Shown here: one piece after another, positions 22,942 to 34,385 of the stretch
Layout: each line of letters opens with the position of its first letter
Numbering within the stretch: position 1 is the stretch's first letter
DNA from: Diabrotica undecimpunctata
Lineage: Eukaryota; Arthropoda; Insecta; Coleoptera; Chrysomelidae
Reading direction: 5' to 3'
Length of the DNA stretch: 64,000 nt
Assembly (NCBI RefSeq): GCF_040954645.1
Contig: NC_092804.1
Span: 150,607,108 to 150,671,107 of the forward strand
Made by a program: the position numbers and the translations under genes
Notes under the pieces: generated by a model
Databases searched by the model: none
What the model was told of the DNA's origin: nothing
What the model saw: the letters and a program-made list of their open reading frames with translations, nothing else

Positions 22942-24011
22942 GAAGTTATACTTCTATACGCGCGTTCGACGTTGGAAATTTGTAGGGGAGTGAATCGGCA
23001 AAATCATTACATATGTAAGATATAGGTAAAAGAGAGACAGAAGATATATTCTCTTTCTCTTTCTCTCTCGAGAATGTATGACCGAGAACTGTCAATTTTT
23101 AAATACATTACTGTTATGTCTAATTGGCAAATTTTTTGCGTGTTTTGTTCATACGCTGGTATATGTGAGTTTAAATCCCAATACGAATTTCTTTTTTATC
23201 TTTGAAATATTTAAGAACCTCATGTTAATCTTATTAAATATATGTAATATACGCAAAAATGCGAAATTTTAAAATAAAATGAAAATTTACAACATAATCC
23301 GAGTTGTTGGTTTTTTATTTTTATCTTCCATAAACATTTTTTGAAGTTATACTTCTATACGCGCGTTCGACGTTGGAAATTTATACGGGAGTGAATTGGC
23401 AAAATCATTACATATGTAAGATATAGGTAAGAGAGAGACAGAAGATATATTTTCTCTCTCTTTCTCTTTCAAGAATAAAAATGTTCCTTTTTTAAATATA
23501 TTTAATATTTATTATTATTATTATAATTTTTTAATTAATATTATTATCATGATAAATTAAATATATGCGTAAGTAAGTTATGTATATTATCATTTTTAAA
23601 TCCTTATGAATATTGCATTTTAATTTTGTATTGTATTATTATATTGAATTATATTGCAGTGTATTGTATTGTATTTTTATATTAATAAATATTAGTAACA
23701 AAATAAACAATGAATTTTATTGTAAAGTATGTGTAAATTTTTTTTTTGCATTCAACCACTTTCATATATATATATATGAAAATAAAAATATACATTTTCA
23801 TCAAAATATTGATTTGATCCTTCATTTACTATACTCCTACTACAGGTCAAATGTTGTTTATAGACAGCAAACGATGCACCATATACCTTTATACCTAATT
23901 CTGTTTCTCTTTCTGCTCGCTCTTACCTATAGCATTACATATGTAATGATTATGCAGATTGACTCCCATATAAATTTGTAACGGCGAACGCGTGTATAGA
24001 AGTATAACTTC
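22942..24011. mobile_element. TIR repeat family A, copy 2 (inverted relative to copy 1)
   Basis: Ends carry GAAGTTATACTTCTATA (22942 onward) and its complement ending at 24011. A third copy of the left-end motif is internal at 23343, so the copy is a tandem of a short unit (22942-23340) and a longer unit (23343-24011). The interior matches copy 1 across 23613-23980. It is inserted between the body and the C-terminal finger of the piggyBac transposase. No TSD could be fixed by eye. Confidence 0.75.
23112..23190 (+). other. Decayed tRNA-like module in TIR repeat copy 2
   Basis: The A-box-like TGTCTAATTGG (23117-23127) and the decayed B box GAGTTTAAATCCC (23167-23179, CG lost to TA) align with the better-preserved module of copy 1. 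The CG to TA change in the B box fits methylated-CpG decay or random mutation; transcription is unlikely. Confidence 0.5.
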
Positions 24012-25821
24012 TTGCCACACCCGTTTTTATTTTACTGTACCAATTGCAGCATCTAGGTACTACGTTTAGCAGGATTTTCGTCTTCTAACTGAAGAACTGG
24101 TTGCTTCAGAAACATTATAAACAATATCTCGGTCTTAATACGTGGAAGGTTTTTGGGAAAATGTCTCCTTTTGAGTGATTTTCCTGAATTTAAAGCAGAA
24201 TTTAGAACAAAAGTATTTATGCCGCCAATATTTATTATAACAAACGGCCATCTTTTCCTTATTCTTGAAACACTGTATAATAAACATTATTTATCCATTT
24301 TATAAACCTCTTCTTCTTTTGGTTGATAATAATATGATTGACTTACTTTTATTGAGCACATAAAAGTAATCATATAATCTTTTTAAAATTCAAATATGCT
24401 ATGTAGATTGAACTACTCCTGAATTATGTGAAAGAAATTCTTGAGGAATTTCTTTCTTATTTTTTTTTTCAGCTTTCTAAGTAAAGCAACTTTCTTGTTT
24501 GACAAATATGTAGCTAACGGACGTAAACATTATTGGTTGTTATGTTTCTTCCCGTCATTTCCATAAACTCTATCAGACGTTTTACAATGTCATAGGCTGA
24601 ATTTGATACGTCGTATGAGCCATTTCGCTACACTTGGTTCGAGCATCACATATAACGCATACATTTTCATCCCGTACTTAGCACGTTTGTTGGTATATAT
24701 TGTGTCCAGCTACACCTACCTTTGAAGGTATGATGCATTTCATCAATTGTTTTATACTCTGACAAATTGTATGAGTTTTGACAATTGTTTATAATTTTAT
24801 TAAAAAACGATCTTATGGCAGACAGCTTGGCTATTTTACATCTATCTCCCCTTTGTGTTTATCATCAAATCACAATAAACGTGAAATAAATTTCACACAT
24901 TTGTGTGATTGCCGTGCTTTATACTAGTCAAATAGAGGAGTCCGAAGAAGTCCAACAACTTACTCATGTCTAGATTCCTGCAATCTGTATCTATTAAATA
25001 GTGCGTTTTATTTAACCATATCAATACTGATAATTGTGAAAAACGCATCAGTTTCTGTTTTTATTTGATGTGCACTGCCTTCCAATCTCGGTAGTACTCT
25101 TATTATGTTTTGTTACTTTGTCTTAGACGTGGTAAAAGAAGTAGTTATACCACTAACTTGTTTTATCCTTGCCAATGAATGCATCTTTAACGTTTTCGTA
25201 AAACACGTCCTACTTTTCTGACATATCTTGCTCTGAACATGTATCCTCTTGATTCTCCCCAATTTGTTGCTCATCCAAATCACGATCACTCTCCAACAGC
25301 TCATCTAGTTCGTCTTAATATATCTGCCATATTATTTAATATTACTTTTAATTATTGTGCTTGGATTAACACTTCCTTTGTATTTTTACGAGACATGGCG
25401 TAATCTACAATTATAAAATATGATATAATATGAAGTTCTACAATTTTCTTATATGTTTTATATATAAATTATTAATTTTTATAAATAAATTATATACTTA
25501 CCAATAAAATTCCAATTTTTTAAAATATATAATTATCTATTAGTTATCTCTCAAAAAAATGTTTGCCCGACTTTCACTACCATGCGCTTTACAGCAATTG
25601 TCTGCCTCGATGCACTATTCACCTCAAAGTATGATAACTATAACAAAGTATGATAATTATAACTAATATATTTCAATTTCACGAAACGATGATGGTTAAC
25701 GACTGAGGATTAACCGATCAGCGAATTTTAAAAAGATCACTTACATAGTATATCCCGTTTACATTTTACCTTGAAACGTTGATTTTACGTAGCGAATTAC
25801 TGCGGCGCACCTGGCCGAAGG

Positions 25822-26270
25822 CTAACTCTTCATACAATACAAACAACAAAAAGTCTTCTAAAGAGAATAGGTTATAAGGAAAATAGTGTGAATAAGCGTA
25901 TGAATATTTTAAAATAATCTTAAAACATTTTACTATATAAATTATTTTTTTTACAAGTGCTATAAATATATAACTAATTTAAATAAATGTTACCTCCAGT
26001 TTATTATTGGAGTCGACAAGTGCGTATCAAGTAAAATTATTGTTGTAGCAATCACACCCCTGTCAACGTCATTGGATTCCTGCAGTCGACGCGACTTCGG
26101 CAATTAGGGACATGGGAACGGGCATAATCAACAAGTTGTCATCTGTCGTCAAGTAATACGAACATTCGTCTCGGTTACATTTGTAGCGAACCCTCTCTCT
26201 TTCTACGTATGAGTTTAAATACTTATGTAATAGGAAAATATATATAATTTTTTTAAACAATTTACTATTT
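25822..26270. other. AT-rich flank, no gene recognised
   Basis: No frame above 63 codons and no recognised motif. A CTCTCTCTTTC tract lies near 26195. Confidence 0.4.
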
Positions 26271-26277
26271 TATGTAT

Positions 26278-26332
26278 TTATTTAGTAAGCGACGACCAGT
26301 TTCGACCACTAACAGTTTTCTGGTCGTCATCA
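26278..26332 (-). ncRNA. Hammerhead-like ribozyme motif (variant)
   Basis: The minus strand has CTGATGA, one extra C, a 5-bp stem II (GACCA/TGGTC) with a 12-base loop, GAA, a 2-bp minimal stem III (AC/GT), a GUC cleavage triplet and a 6-bp stem I (GGTGAC with GTCGCT, two wobbles). The extra C between A9 and stem II is non-canonical, so activity is doubtful. The family context is probably Penelope-like. Confidence 0.5.
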
Positions 26333-26755
26333 GGTCACCGGTAAAATACAATCTTTACAAAGCTAAAATAAATTATATATTGTAATACTACAATTTAACC
26401 AAACAATACATCAGGTATGGTATAAAATGTGTCAATAATACTTGTTAATTAAAAATTGAGGAGGGGGTGGTTTTTCTTGCATGTATAGGTCACATTAGTT
26501 TAAAAATAATAAAGCGGAGAACACATCCAAGCGACGACAATCGCGTTCGCGTCCACAGTGGCCACGGCGATCTCGGTTTCTGAAGAAAGCGAACACATCG
26601 GACTGATAGCAAAATTGAAATGTAAACATTTAAAAGTGAATGTACTAGAGTAAAATATGAAATCGAAATTATTCTAAGATTATTTTTAGGAGTATCAGGT
26701 ATCGATTGATACAATTCAATGCTTAATGTAAATAGACTTGAAGTCTGTTAGGCTA

Positions 26756-26895
26756 TGGCTCCACGAGCGACAGATTCTCGCTAGCAGTAGCAGTAAAATT
26801 ACGGCGGCAGTAAAGCAGTAAAATCATGGATCCACGAGCGACAGTATACAGCGCGCATATCGCCGCGTTTTGGTCTTGTAGTGGCTCCATGAGCG
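26756..26895. repeat. Spaced direct repeats GGCTCCACGAGCG
   Basis: Three copies: 26757-26773 (GGCTCCACGAGCGACAG), 26828-26844 (GGATCCACGAGCGACAG) and 26883-26895 (GGCTCCATGAGCG), spaced about 70 and 55 bases. The interval is GC-richer than its surroundings and includes CAGTA repeats. It resembles a subterminal repeat region of a DNA transposon, but no ends were found. Confidence 0.55.
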
Positions 26896-27012
26896 TTAAT
26901 ATGACGCAGCTACAATCAGTGGTATCTTGTCCGTTTATATAATGTTTTCAGAGTCCCTCTGTTTGACTTTTTTTCTCTTTTTGTTTTTAGATAGCTTATA
27001 GTTACGTCCATA

Positions 27013-29392
27013 TACAGGGTGTCCCATAATTAATTGGACATTAGCTAATGGGTGATAGATGACATCAAAATAAAGCGTTTGAGCTCAAATTGCTTAGGAA
27101 AATTGTTGCTAGTTTTCGTTCTACAGGGAGATTCATTAATATTTTTTTATATTATTTTTATGGATATATTGAAAACTATTTAACCGATTTAAGTGAAATT
27201 TAGTATCTTGCTATTATTTAGTATGCTTAATAAGAAAATAATATTAGATTTACCATTGACACTAGGTGGCGCCACCTACTGTAACATTGGTTTATTAATG
27301 GGGCCATAATTTTTTTGTCCGCCCTGTATAAACAGTCTAGGAAAAAAAACATGAAATAACATTCAATTCTACACAAAAAAGGTATTCTTGTTTCAAATCA
27401 AAAAAGTACACCGTTTTCGAAATAAACGTATTTTGTTAATGATGCATGTCTCTATTTAATTTTTTGCAAAACAAGTATGCTTTGAACTTAATGACAACGT
27501 CAAGACGTAACTACGAATTTATTTATTATTAGTTGTCAAAGGTAACCACGAATATATTTATTATTAGTTGTCAAAGTGCAGGGCGAGTCATTATTTGTCA
27601 AAGTGCTATTAAGTTTTTTATAAACCACTCAAGATAAAGGAAAAATGCCACGTCATAGTGAATTTTCTAATGTAGAAATGCGCGATATGATCTGTTTGTA
27701 TGCCCAGGAAATTTTTGTTCTCGTAAAGCAGCTGAACTCTATTTCGAACTTTATCCCAATAGAAGGCAATCAAACCATAAAACTATTAAATCATTGTTCG
27801 ACAGATTAGGCGAAACAGGGTCATTTCATCCCAAAAACAGGAATGCTGGAAGACCGAGAGTAATTGATGCGGATATGGAGGATGAAATTGTTGTGCGTGT
27901 TGCAGAAGATCCAGAAACCAGTAAAAGGCTTGTTTCTGCTGCCACTGGTATAAGCAAATCTACGGTGTCAAGAATAGTACGGACAGAAAATCTGTATCCG
28001 TATAGTTTTACTCCAGTAGAGAATCTTTTACCACAGGATTTTCCAGCAAGGCTCCGATTTAGTCAGTTTATGATGGGGCGGCATTTAGACGATCCAATGT
28101 TTTATAATAAAATTTTATTTACCGATGAAGCCACATTTACTAGAAGGGGCGTATTTAACTGGCGCAATAGCCATACCTACGCGACAGAAAATCTTCATGC
28201 ATTTCAAGAACATCATTTTCAACACGAGTTTTCCATAAATATCTGGTGTGGCATATTTGGGGATTGTATTGTAGGACCATTCGAATTACCAACTAGGCTT
28301 GACGGAGTAACGTATCTAAATTTTTTGAGAAAAGATTTACCAACTCTTTTAGAAGACATACCTCTAAATTTGAGACGGAACTCTTGGTACATGCATGATG
28401 GTGCACCACCACATTATAGCCTAGAAGTTAGAAATTATCTAGATGAAATTTATTCTCAAAGGTGGATTGGTAGAGGTAGTACCCATGGCCAGCACGCAGT
28501 CCCGAACTAAATCCCCTAGACTTTCACTTGTGGGGCTACCTAAAGTCACTTGTTTATAAAAAAAAATAACCGTCAAGAGTTATGGCAAAATATTGTAGAG
28601 GGAGTTAACGTAATTAGGGCCCAAAGAAACTCATTATTTAAAATAAGACAAAACTTACACACAAGATTTAGATTATGTAGTTTATCTAATGGTGCACATT
28701 TTGAACACTTATTGTAATTTTTTTTCGTTTCGTTTTGAATTATTCACTTTGTTAATTGTTTTATATTCACTTCATTGTTTAATTTAATTTCTGATTTTTT
28801 GAAAATTTGTTACTGGATCAAAGGTTTAATAAAAATAATTGTTTCAATCATATGCATTTTGTTTGCAAAAATTATCTACTACTAATACATTTAATATTCA
28901 CTTTTATTTAAGACCTTTTGAATAATGTTTGAATTTACATAAGTTTTTGTAAAATTTTTTTATTTTATGCACGTCTCTAATTATTTTGAAAACGGTGTAC
29001 TTTTTTGATTTGAAACAAGAATACCTTTTTTGTGTAGAATTGAATGTTATTTTATGTTTTTTTCCTAGAATGTTTATACAGGGCGGGAAAAAAAATTATG
29101 GCCTAATTAATGAACCAATGTTAAAGTAGGTGGCGCCACCTAGTGTCATCGCTAAAACTAATATCATTTTCATATTAAGCATACTAAATAATAGTAAGAT
29201 ACCAAATTTTACTTAAATCGGTTAAATAGTTTTCAATATATCCCTAAAAATAATATAAAAAAATATTAATGAATCACCCTGTAGAACGAAAACTAGCAAC
29301 ATTTTGCCTAAGCAATTTAAGCTCAAACGCTTTATTTTGATGTCAGCTATCACCCATTAGCTAATGTCCAATTAATTATGGGACACCCTGTA
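27013..29392 (+). mobile_element. DD41D Tc1/mariner element with ~410-bp inverted repeats
   Basis: Terminal inverted repeats extend from 27013 to about 27426 and from about 28982 to 29392, starting TACAGGGTGTCCCATAATTA, with only scattered mismatches. TA flanks both ends (27011-27012, 29393-29394). Length is 2380 bp. The unique centre holds one transposase gene. TIRs of this length are unusual for Tc1/mariner, where 20-50 bases are common. The repeats contain a GGTGGCGCCACCTA palindrome. Confidence 0.95.
27645..28717 (+). pseudogene. DD41D transposase with frameshifts
   Basis: Starts ATG 27645 (MPRHSEFSNVEMRDMICLYA). A one-base deletion near 27712 (QENFCSRKAAE expected) moves it into the frame open from 27794. 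The core is complete in pieces: FTDEATF (first D), MHDGAPPHYS (second D), then a small deletion near 28488 shifts the frame before WPARSPELNPLDFHLWG, where the third residue is D. About 41 residues separate the last two, the DD41D spacing of the rosa/Visitor-type group. The C-terminus GAHFEHLL ends at TAA 28715-28717. Confidence 0.9.
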
Positions 29393-29404
29393 TAGTTATT
29401 TTGA

Positions 29405-29700
29405 TAACTATTGTCTAGGACGGGAGAGATTTTTGTTTTGGTTCAGAGCAGTGGCTATACCGTTCTGACGAGACCTAAAGAGGTCGAAATACGTATAAGC
29501 GGTTGTCGCTGCACTGTTACAAAACAAAAATCTAATACCGTCATTTTGTCTTATTACTTACTTCGTTTGGAGTACCAGAAACTGAATTCACTACGAATTT
29601 TGACCAGGATGAACGGCATGTGGAATGCAATTTTATATTCCCTTGCCAAGTAATTTATCCAGCTGTTTGTTTCGCAAGTTTTAGGAAACACAGTGGTAGA
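29405..29700 (+). mobile_element. Penelope-like element fragment with hammerhead
   Basis: Follows the DD41D element directly. Contains the hammerhead at 29449-29516 and downstream sequence (ACCAGGATGAACGGCATGTG near 29600) that I associate with Penelope-like terminal repeats in insects. A partly similar GCATTCCACGACATG string appears at 34552 onward. No RT or GIY-YIG frame was recognised nearby. Confidence 0.55.
29449..29516 (+). ncRNA. Hammerhead ribozyme, type I
   Basis: Core CTGACGA (29465-29471), stem II GACCT/AGGTC (29472-29476 with 29481-29485, loop AAAG), GAA (29486-29488), minimal stem III ATA/TAT with a CG loop (29489-29496) and cleavage residue A29497. Stem I pairs CCGTT (29460-29464) with AGCGG (29498-29502) including one G-U, plus an outer helix CAGTG (29449-29453) with CACTG (29512-29516). 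All invariant core positions are present. Known family context: hammerheads of Penelope-like elements have this short stem III. Confidence 0.82.
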
Positions 29701-30829
29701 CATTTGAATTCGGTTTTGCTCGATAGAAATCGTTTGATTTCTCTTTTTCTTTAAAGATATAAACATATTCCTTATTAATGAAAGCAGCAATTCGAAAAAC
29801 TGCACTGAATTGTTAATTTTTAATGCAAATTGTTAATTCAAATTAATGCAAATTGCAAATTTAATTGTTAATGCAAATTTTTTGCACTAATTGTTAATAA
29901 CTAAAAAAAACCCAGCCGAAATTTCTGTAGAAAACATATAGATTTGATTACTATAGGTAGGTATATTTTAAGGAAAAAAGTCGTAAAATACCTGGCTAAT
30001 GATAAATGCTAAAACCCCTTGAATTTTTAATATTTTACTGGAATGTCTTTTATAATTTAAAATTGAATCTAACAGAAATCCGCTCTTTTTACGTCGAACA
30101 TCGCGATTTAAATACGTAAAACTGTTTTTAGTTATTATTTGTCACTGGATTTAAATCTGATCGTATGTTCAACAAAATCTGCTTATGCTTAGTTTGATAA
30201 TAAATTTGACATGTCTTTATCAGAGTTTAGCTGTCCATGCCAGAAAAACGTTAACATTATTATTAAAACAATCCTCTTTATAATTTTTCTGGCATTTTAG
30301 ACTGTTATGCTAAAAAAACGCGTCTTTTCACTGTATCGGAAACACCTGGTTCGAGTCAAAATTGAAAATAATAGCAAAGAACTTTTGAAATATCGGAAAC
30401 AGTGACTTTCCATACAATCGCAAAAACCGGTTAGAGATAAAGCGATAGGGCGCTCTGTTACACAATGGGAAGCGTGTTCAGTTTCAATGAGCAGTAACCA
30501 TCATATTCGTCGAAACAGTTTTGATCCGATTACGATACAATCTCTTTACTCGGTTGTTTTGGAAGTCAGTTTATATTTTTGTTGTCGAGTGTTTGGTTTC
30601 AATGGAATAGCTGTACAAACACTTTTTGTGTTAGAAGAACAGTAAATAATAAAATTATTGTTAAAAATACTATTCTTATAAATTTGTAAGATTTGAATCC
30701 AAATCTGATTTTTTATTTAGCTTTATGTGTTTCGACAGCGTAGGTCACTGACATAGGTACGATTTTAGTACATTACATTACAAGAATATAGAGTAACATT
30801 ATAATCGATAAAAAAAAACTTTATATACA
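29701..30829. other. AT-rich interval, no gene recognised
   Basis: No recognised coding sequence. Several AATGCAAATTGTTAATT repeats occur at 29805-29890. The segment 30420-30620 is less AT-rich and could be a LINE leader, without positive support. Confidence 0.4.
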
Positions 30830-31335
30830 TTAAATATTGGTACAATTATTATTTATTAAATTCTAAAGTATGTTTCTTCTTCTAAATTTTCTAGTAAAGC
30901 CTGGTTTCATAGAAATAATTAATAAGGTTTTGAAATTGATCTGATGTGCTGATAATATTTTGTAGGTTTCGAATTAAAATATTTTTTTTTTCTGTTGTTG
31001 TTGAAATAGTCTGCGAGAATATGTTTAACACATAGAATAAAATCACAGTGTGTACAAGTAGGTAGTTCTTGGGAAGTCACTAAACGTTTATGAGTTAGTC
31101 TTGTAAAGCCTGTTCTAAGTGGACGAATTAAGATTTTGTTTTTTCGTGTCATGGAAGGAAACTCAAGCTTTTAACGGTGAGATGGATATCACGAAGCTTG
31201 GAATGGATTTTATTTCAGTGATCTTGCCAAGACATTTGGATGATATTTTTAAAATACGACTGTAAATCTGTATGTATTTTTCGTTCACAAATTGTTGAGG
31301 GCACGAAATATGCCTCAAACTCATAAAACGGTCGT
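30830..31335 (-). pseudogene. I/Jockey-type LINE C-terminus, degenerate
   Basis: The minus strand encodes a W-x-x-x-W-x-KL-x-IK-like region near 31240 (WQDHWNKIHSKLRDIHLTV, with one stop), then RPLRTGFTRLTHKRLV and LPTCTHCDFILCVKHILADY. The last is the R-x-GHT-LTH ... C-x-x-C ... VKHIL signature that follows RNase H in I-type LINE pol proteins. Several frameshifts. The RNase H fragment at 33900-34380 on the same strand may be the upstream part of the same element. Confidence 0.75.
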
Positions 31336-31910
31336 AAATCATAGGCGTTCCTAAGGTGTTTATTCATTAAATAATAATATAATGTTTTAATACTATTATA
31401 TATAATATTGATAATATTTTAATACTAATATATTTAGCAAAAAAACAATTAAACCTTTCACGACTAATGTTGGTTATTATATTATATTAATAAAAATAAG
31501 AATTTAACCATTAACAATTTTGTAAATAAGAATACCTTATCTCTTTGGATATTTCAATACTAATCTTCGCGTTTAATCACTTTACTAGAAAACCTGGAAT
31601 TCATATCCGAAGGTACTATTCGTTGCAAGATAATTAAGATGGAATTCCCCAGATTTTTAATAATATAATTATATTCGAAACTTAACTTGAAAGGGTGAAG
31701 TTATTACGAACGAAAACAATTTTTTTGTTTAGTACATTTTTGATCGCATGTAATTTACGGCTCGTCGGTGTTTCCGCGCCTACGGCAGTAATTAGCGTCT
31801 CGAATATTTCTTTTGCGAATTATATGCAGTGCGTGAGTGATTTTTTATTCCATATACCTACGAACATATACGTACCTTTCGCTCGTGCTCGTTTTGTTGG
31901 ATTGTTTGTG
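31336..31910. other. Interval upstream of the decayed DD82E-like transposase
   Basis: AT-rich; presumably the left flank or left end of the transposon whose gene starts at 31911. No TIR was matched. Confidence 0.35.
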
Positions 31911-33285
31911 ATGGCTTCATCATCAAGTTTTACACCGGTACTGTTGCGTACAGTCAGTAAGTCTGTCTATTCACCAAGAGAGAAGACTATTGTCCTGAAT
32001 GTTCACGATGCTCTGGTTTCTCAGAATCCCACAAACACTGTTCGCAACATAGTCGAAAGTTGTGACAACATGACTGGCGTAGGAGAGTCAACTTTATATA
32101 GGTTCCTATCAGAAATAAAAAAACACGGTATAGCTAACCTAAACACAAACGAACACTTAAAGAGAGGGAAAAAGCCTATTAAAATTGATGAATTTGCCAA
32201 AAATGGCATTCGAAGGAAAATTCATGGATTTTTTTTCAAAAAAGAAATACCAAACCTAAACAAAATTTTACAAGACGTTAGAGACGACCCGGATTTGCCT
32301 CATATCGGACGAACTAAATTGTGGCAAGTTTTAAAAGAATTAAATTTCCGGTGGGAGAAATCAGACCGAAAATCACTTTTGATTGACCGGGAGAAGATGA
32401 TGTTATAGAAGAAATTATCTAAGATTCATACGAAAATTCCGGGCTGAAGAAAGGCCCATCTTCTACCAGGATGAAACGTGGGTAAACTCAGGTCATACTC
32501 TAAAAAAAATTTGGTCAGATAAAAATATATTAAGCTCCAGGCAAGCCTTTATCGAAGGTTGGTCTACTGGTATCTCCCCACCTTCTGGTAAAGGCGGTAG
32601 ATTAATAATTTCTCACATTGGCAGTGAAAAAGAATTTGTTAAGCATGGTTTGTTGGAATTTAATTTCAAAAGCACAAAAGACTATCACGAGGAGATGACA
32701 GCTGATGTTTTCGAAGAGTATTTTGAGCAAATGAATAAACACATACCACCTAATTCAATTATAGTATTAGATAATGCACCTTATCATTCACGACTAGTAG
32801 AGAGACTTCTAACGAATGCGTGGAAGAAACAGGATATGCTTGACTGGCTGCGGAATAATTATCTGCTTTACGAAGTTGGAATGGTAAAAACAGAACTTTT
32901 AAAAATTGCCCGGCAACACAAATCTAAGTTCAAGAAATACGTAGTTGACAAAATGGCGGAAAGGCGAAACATCACAGTCTTTAGACTTCCACTCTACCAC
33001 TGCGAAATAAATCCAATTGAACTCATTTGAGCACAAATGAAAAGTTATGTGGCTAGAAAAAATACGTCATAAAATACAAGTTGTACGTGAATTGTTATAC
33101 GACTCTTTATAACATATTACAAAACAAAACTGAAAAGATGCAGTAAGACATGCAATAGAAGAAGAACAAAAAATGTGGGATCTTGATAACATAATTGATG
33201 CGACCGTAGAGATTATTAACCTAATTATTAACCCTCAAGACGACTCGGATTCCGAAGTTGATCCTATTTATTTTGAATTTGAATA
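31911..33285 (+). pseudogene. DD82E-like Tc1/mariner transposase pseudogene
   Basis: Starts ATG 31911 (MASSSSFTPVLLRTVS). An N-terminal helix-turn-helix region with IGRTKLWQVLKELNF runs to a frameshift near 32400. The second frame is open to 33030: YQDETWVNSGHTLKKIWSD (first D), KDYHEEMTADVFEEYF, VLDNAPYHS (second D) and YHCEINPIELI (E), with 82 residues between the last two. A TGA at 33028-33030 replaces the W of IELIW, and further shifts follow. The acidic C-terminus ends EVDPIYFEFE near 33285. It is a diverged relative of the intact gene at 37458-38759. Confidence 0.88.
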
Positions 33286-33341
33286 GTTTTCTAATCGTAA
33301 TTATATAAGGTAAGTAATAGTAGTTGTAATCGTAAGGTATT

Positions 33342-33743
33342 AAAGGGGAAAGGCGCAAAATGTCGCCTGTCAAAATGTTCAATGTGTTTTAAATGTATCC
33401 ATTTTTTTTTCAAATCCTGAGAAAACTAAAAAGCATTTTTGAAAAATTTAAAAGCAGAATGAAATATTTTTTAGAATAAATAAAAAGTTTCTTTTGCATG
33501 CAATATTTTCAATTAAAAATTATACTATATTTTCTATTTTATTTTCACCCCTGTTACATAACATATTAAAATAAACACTGTAGAAGTTTTCAGGGACTTT
33601 CTGCCCTCAGTAATAATGTAATCTTTCATTCTGCGTTTAAATTTTTCAAAAATATTTATTAGTTTTCTCCGGATTCGAAAATAATGGATACATTTAAAAC
33701 ACATTGGAAATTTTGCCAGGCGATATTTGGCGACTTTTTCCTT
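33342..33743. mobile_element. ~400-bp MITE with ~140-bp inverted repeats
   Basis: The left arm begins AAGGGGAAAGGCGCAAAATG; the complement of the right end begins AAGGAAAAAGTCGCCAAATA. The arms stay alignable for about 140 bases (shared AATGTGTTTTAAATGTATCC and AAAATTTAAA-CGCAGAATGAAA). No coding sequence. It lies about 60 bases after the transposase pseudogene. The target duplication is not certain (TTA/TTAA context). Confidence 0.8.
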
Positions 33744-33889
33744 AATTAAATAAATGTATCTTTTACAAATGGCAAGAAACTTTTTATTTTTGAATAAAAT
33801 AAATAAGTTTTATTAAAAAATACAATTTACAGAAGTACAATTTAAAAAATATATTTATTTAGTTCAAATAAATGTTTCAATCATATACT

Positions 33890-34385
33890 CTACGACACTG
33901 GTCGTTCATATCTAACCATTCAAAATACCCCCGTAATAGGATTATAAGGTATTGTATTCCTTCAGATATAAGGTGGGTTAGTCGAAAACGTCTTAAACCG
34001 TCAGTTTTAGGTTGGTTTTTACTATTATATCGTATTACCTATCCTCTCTGTATTTCAGTTTTCTAATTAGGGTTAAACTTGTAGTGAGCTATCAACATAT
34101 TGTGAACCGGGTATAGTTGTATGTTTTTAGTCTCCATATTAGAAAACGCGGTTTGTTTTGTAAAGAGATCGGCTAGTTCCTAACCAGGAATTCCTACATG
34201 AGACGGAATCCAGATCATGGTTATGAATACTCCCAGTAAGATTAAACTATCGAAAGAGTTTTGACTATCTTGAATTAAAGAATGTACCATGTACATAATT
34301 TTGGGAGAATAGATAGACGCTGAAGAGTCTGTACATATTGCTACTTTTTTATATTCCTTACAAACTAATAAGGATTTTTTTAAGT
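33890..34385 (-). pseudogene. LINE RNase H fragment
   Basis: The minus strand contains AICTDSSASILP (the TDS strand of RNase H, near 34320), then ITMIWIPSHVGIPG and ELADLFTKQTAF (near 34200-34150), which is the WxPxHxGIxGNExAD signature with N changed to a stop. Downstream, RRFRLTHLISEGIQ resembles the RL-x-H-T region. Together they are the RNase H of an I-type LINE, in several frames. Confidence 0.75.

Larger units (their letters stand above)
22850..25330 (-). pseudogene. piggyBac transposase pseudogene, interrupted
   Basis: Minus strand from about 25320: an acidic N-terminus (DELDELLESDRDLDE), then DAFIGKDKTSW, a RLLRFDDKHKGE block (near 24880), LSAIRSFFNK, YKTIDEM with the first catalytic D region, and a decayed FKGRC box near 24730. 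Further downstream codons are badly shifted. After the TIR repeat insertion the C-terminal cysteine-rich finger resumes as KCTKCSAFTYKRHLKSTIVC (22915-22860). Many frameshifts and stops. Confidence 0.8.
22639..25821 (-). mobile_element. piggyBac element, degenerate, interrupted by TIR repeat
   Basis: The left end is TTAA (22635-22638) followed by CCTTCGGC. The right end is GCCGAAGG (25814-25821) followed by CTAA, a one-base decay of the TTAA target. Subterminal sequence is also partly inverted (TGCACGCC / GGTGCGCC). The transposase reads on the minus strand and is split by the TIR repeat at 22942-24011. Total span is about 3.2 kb including the insertion. Confidence 0.85.

Noticed and set aside
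23760..23785. CRISPR-like or regulatory palindromes (TTCATATATATATATATGAA)
   Set aside because: Simple AT palindrome within the TIR repeat; no array and no prokaryotic context.
31695..31910. N-terminal extension of the 237-codon frame before 31911
   Set aside because: It begins with a GTG and is hydrophobic; the ATG at 31911 starts sequence that looks like a transposase N-terminus, so the extension is probably non-coding.
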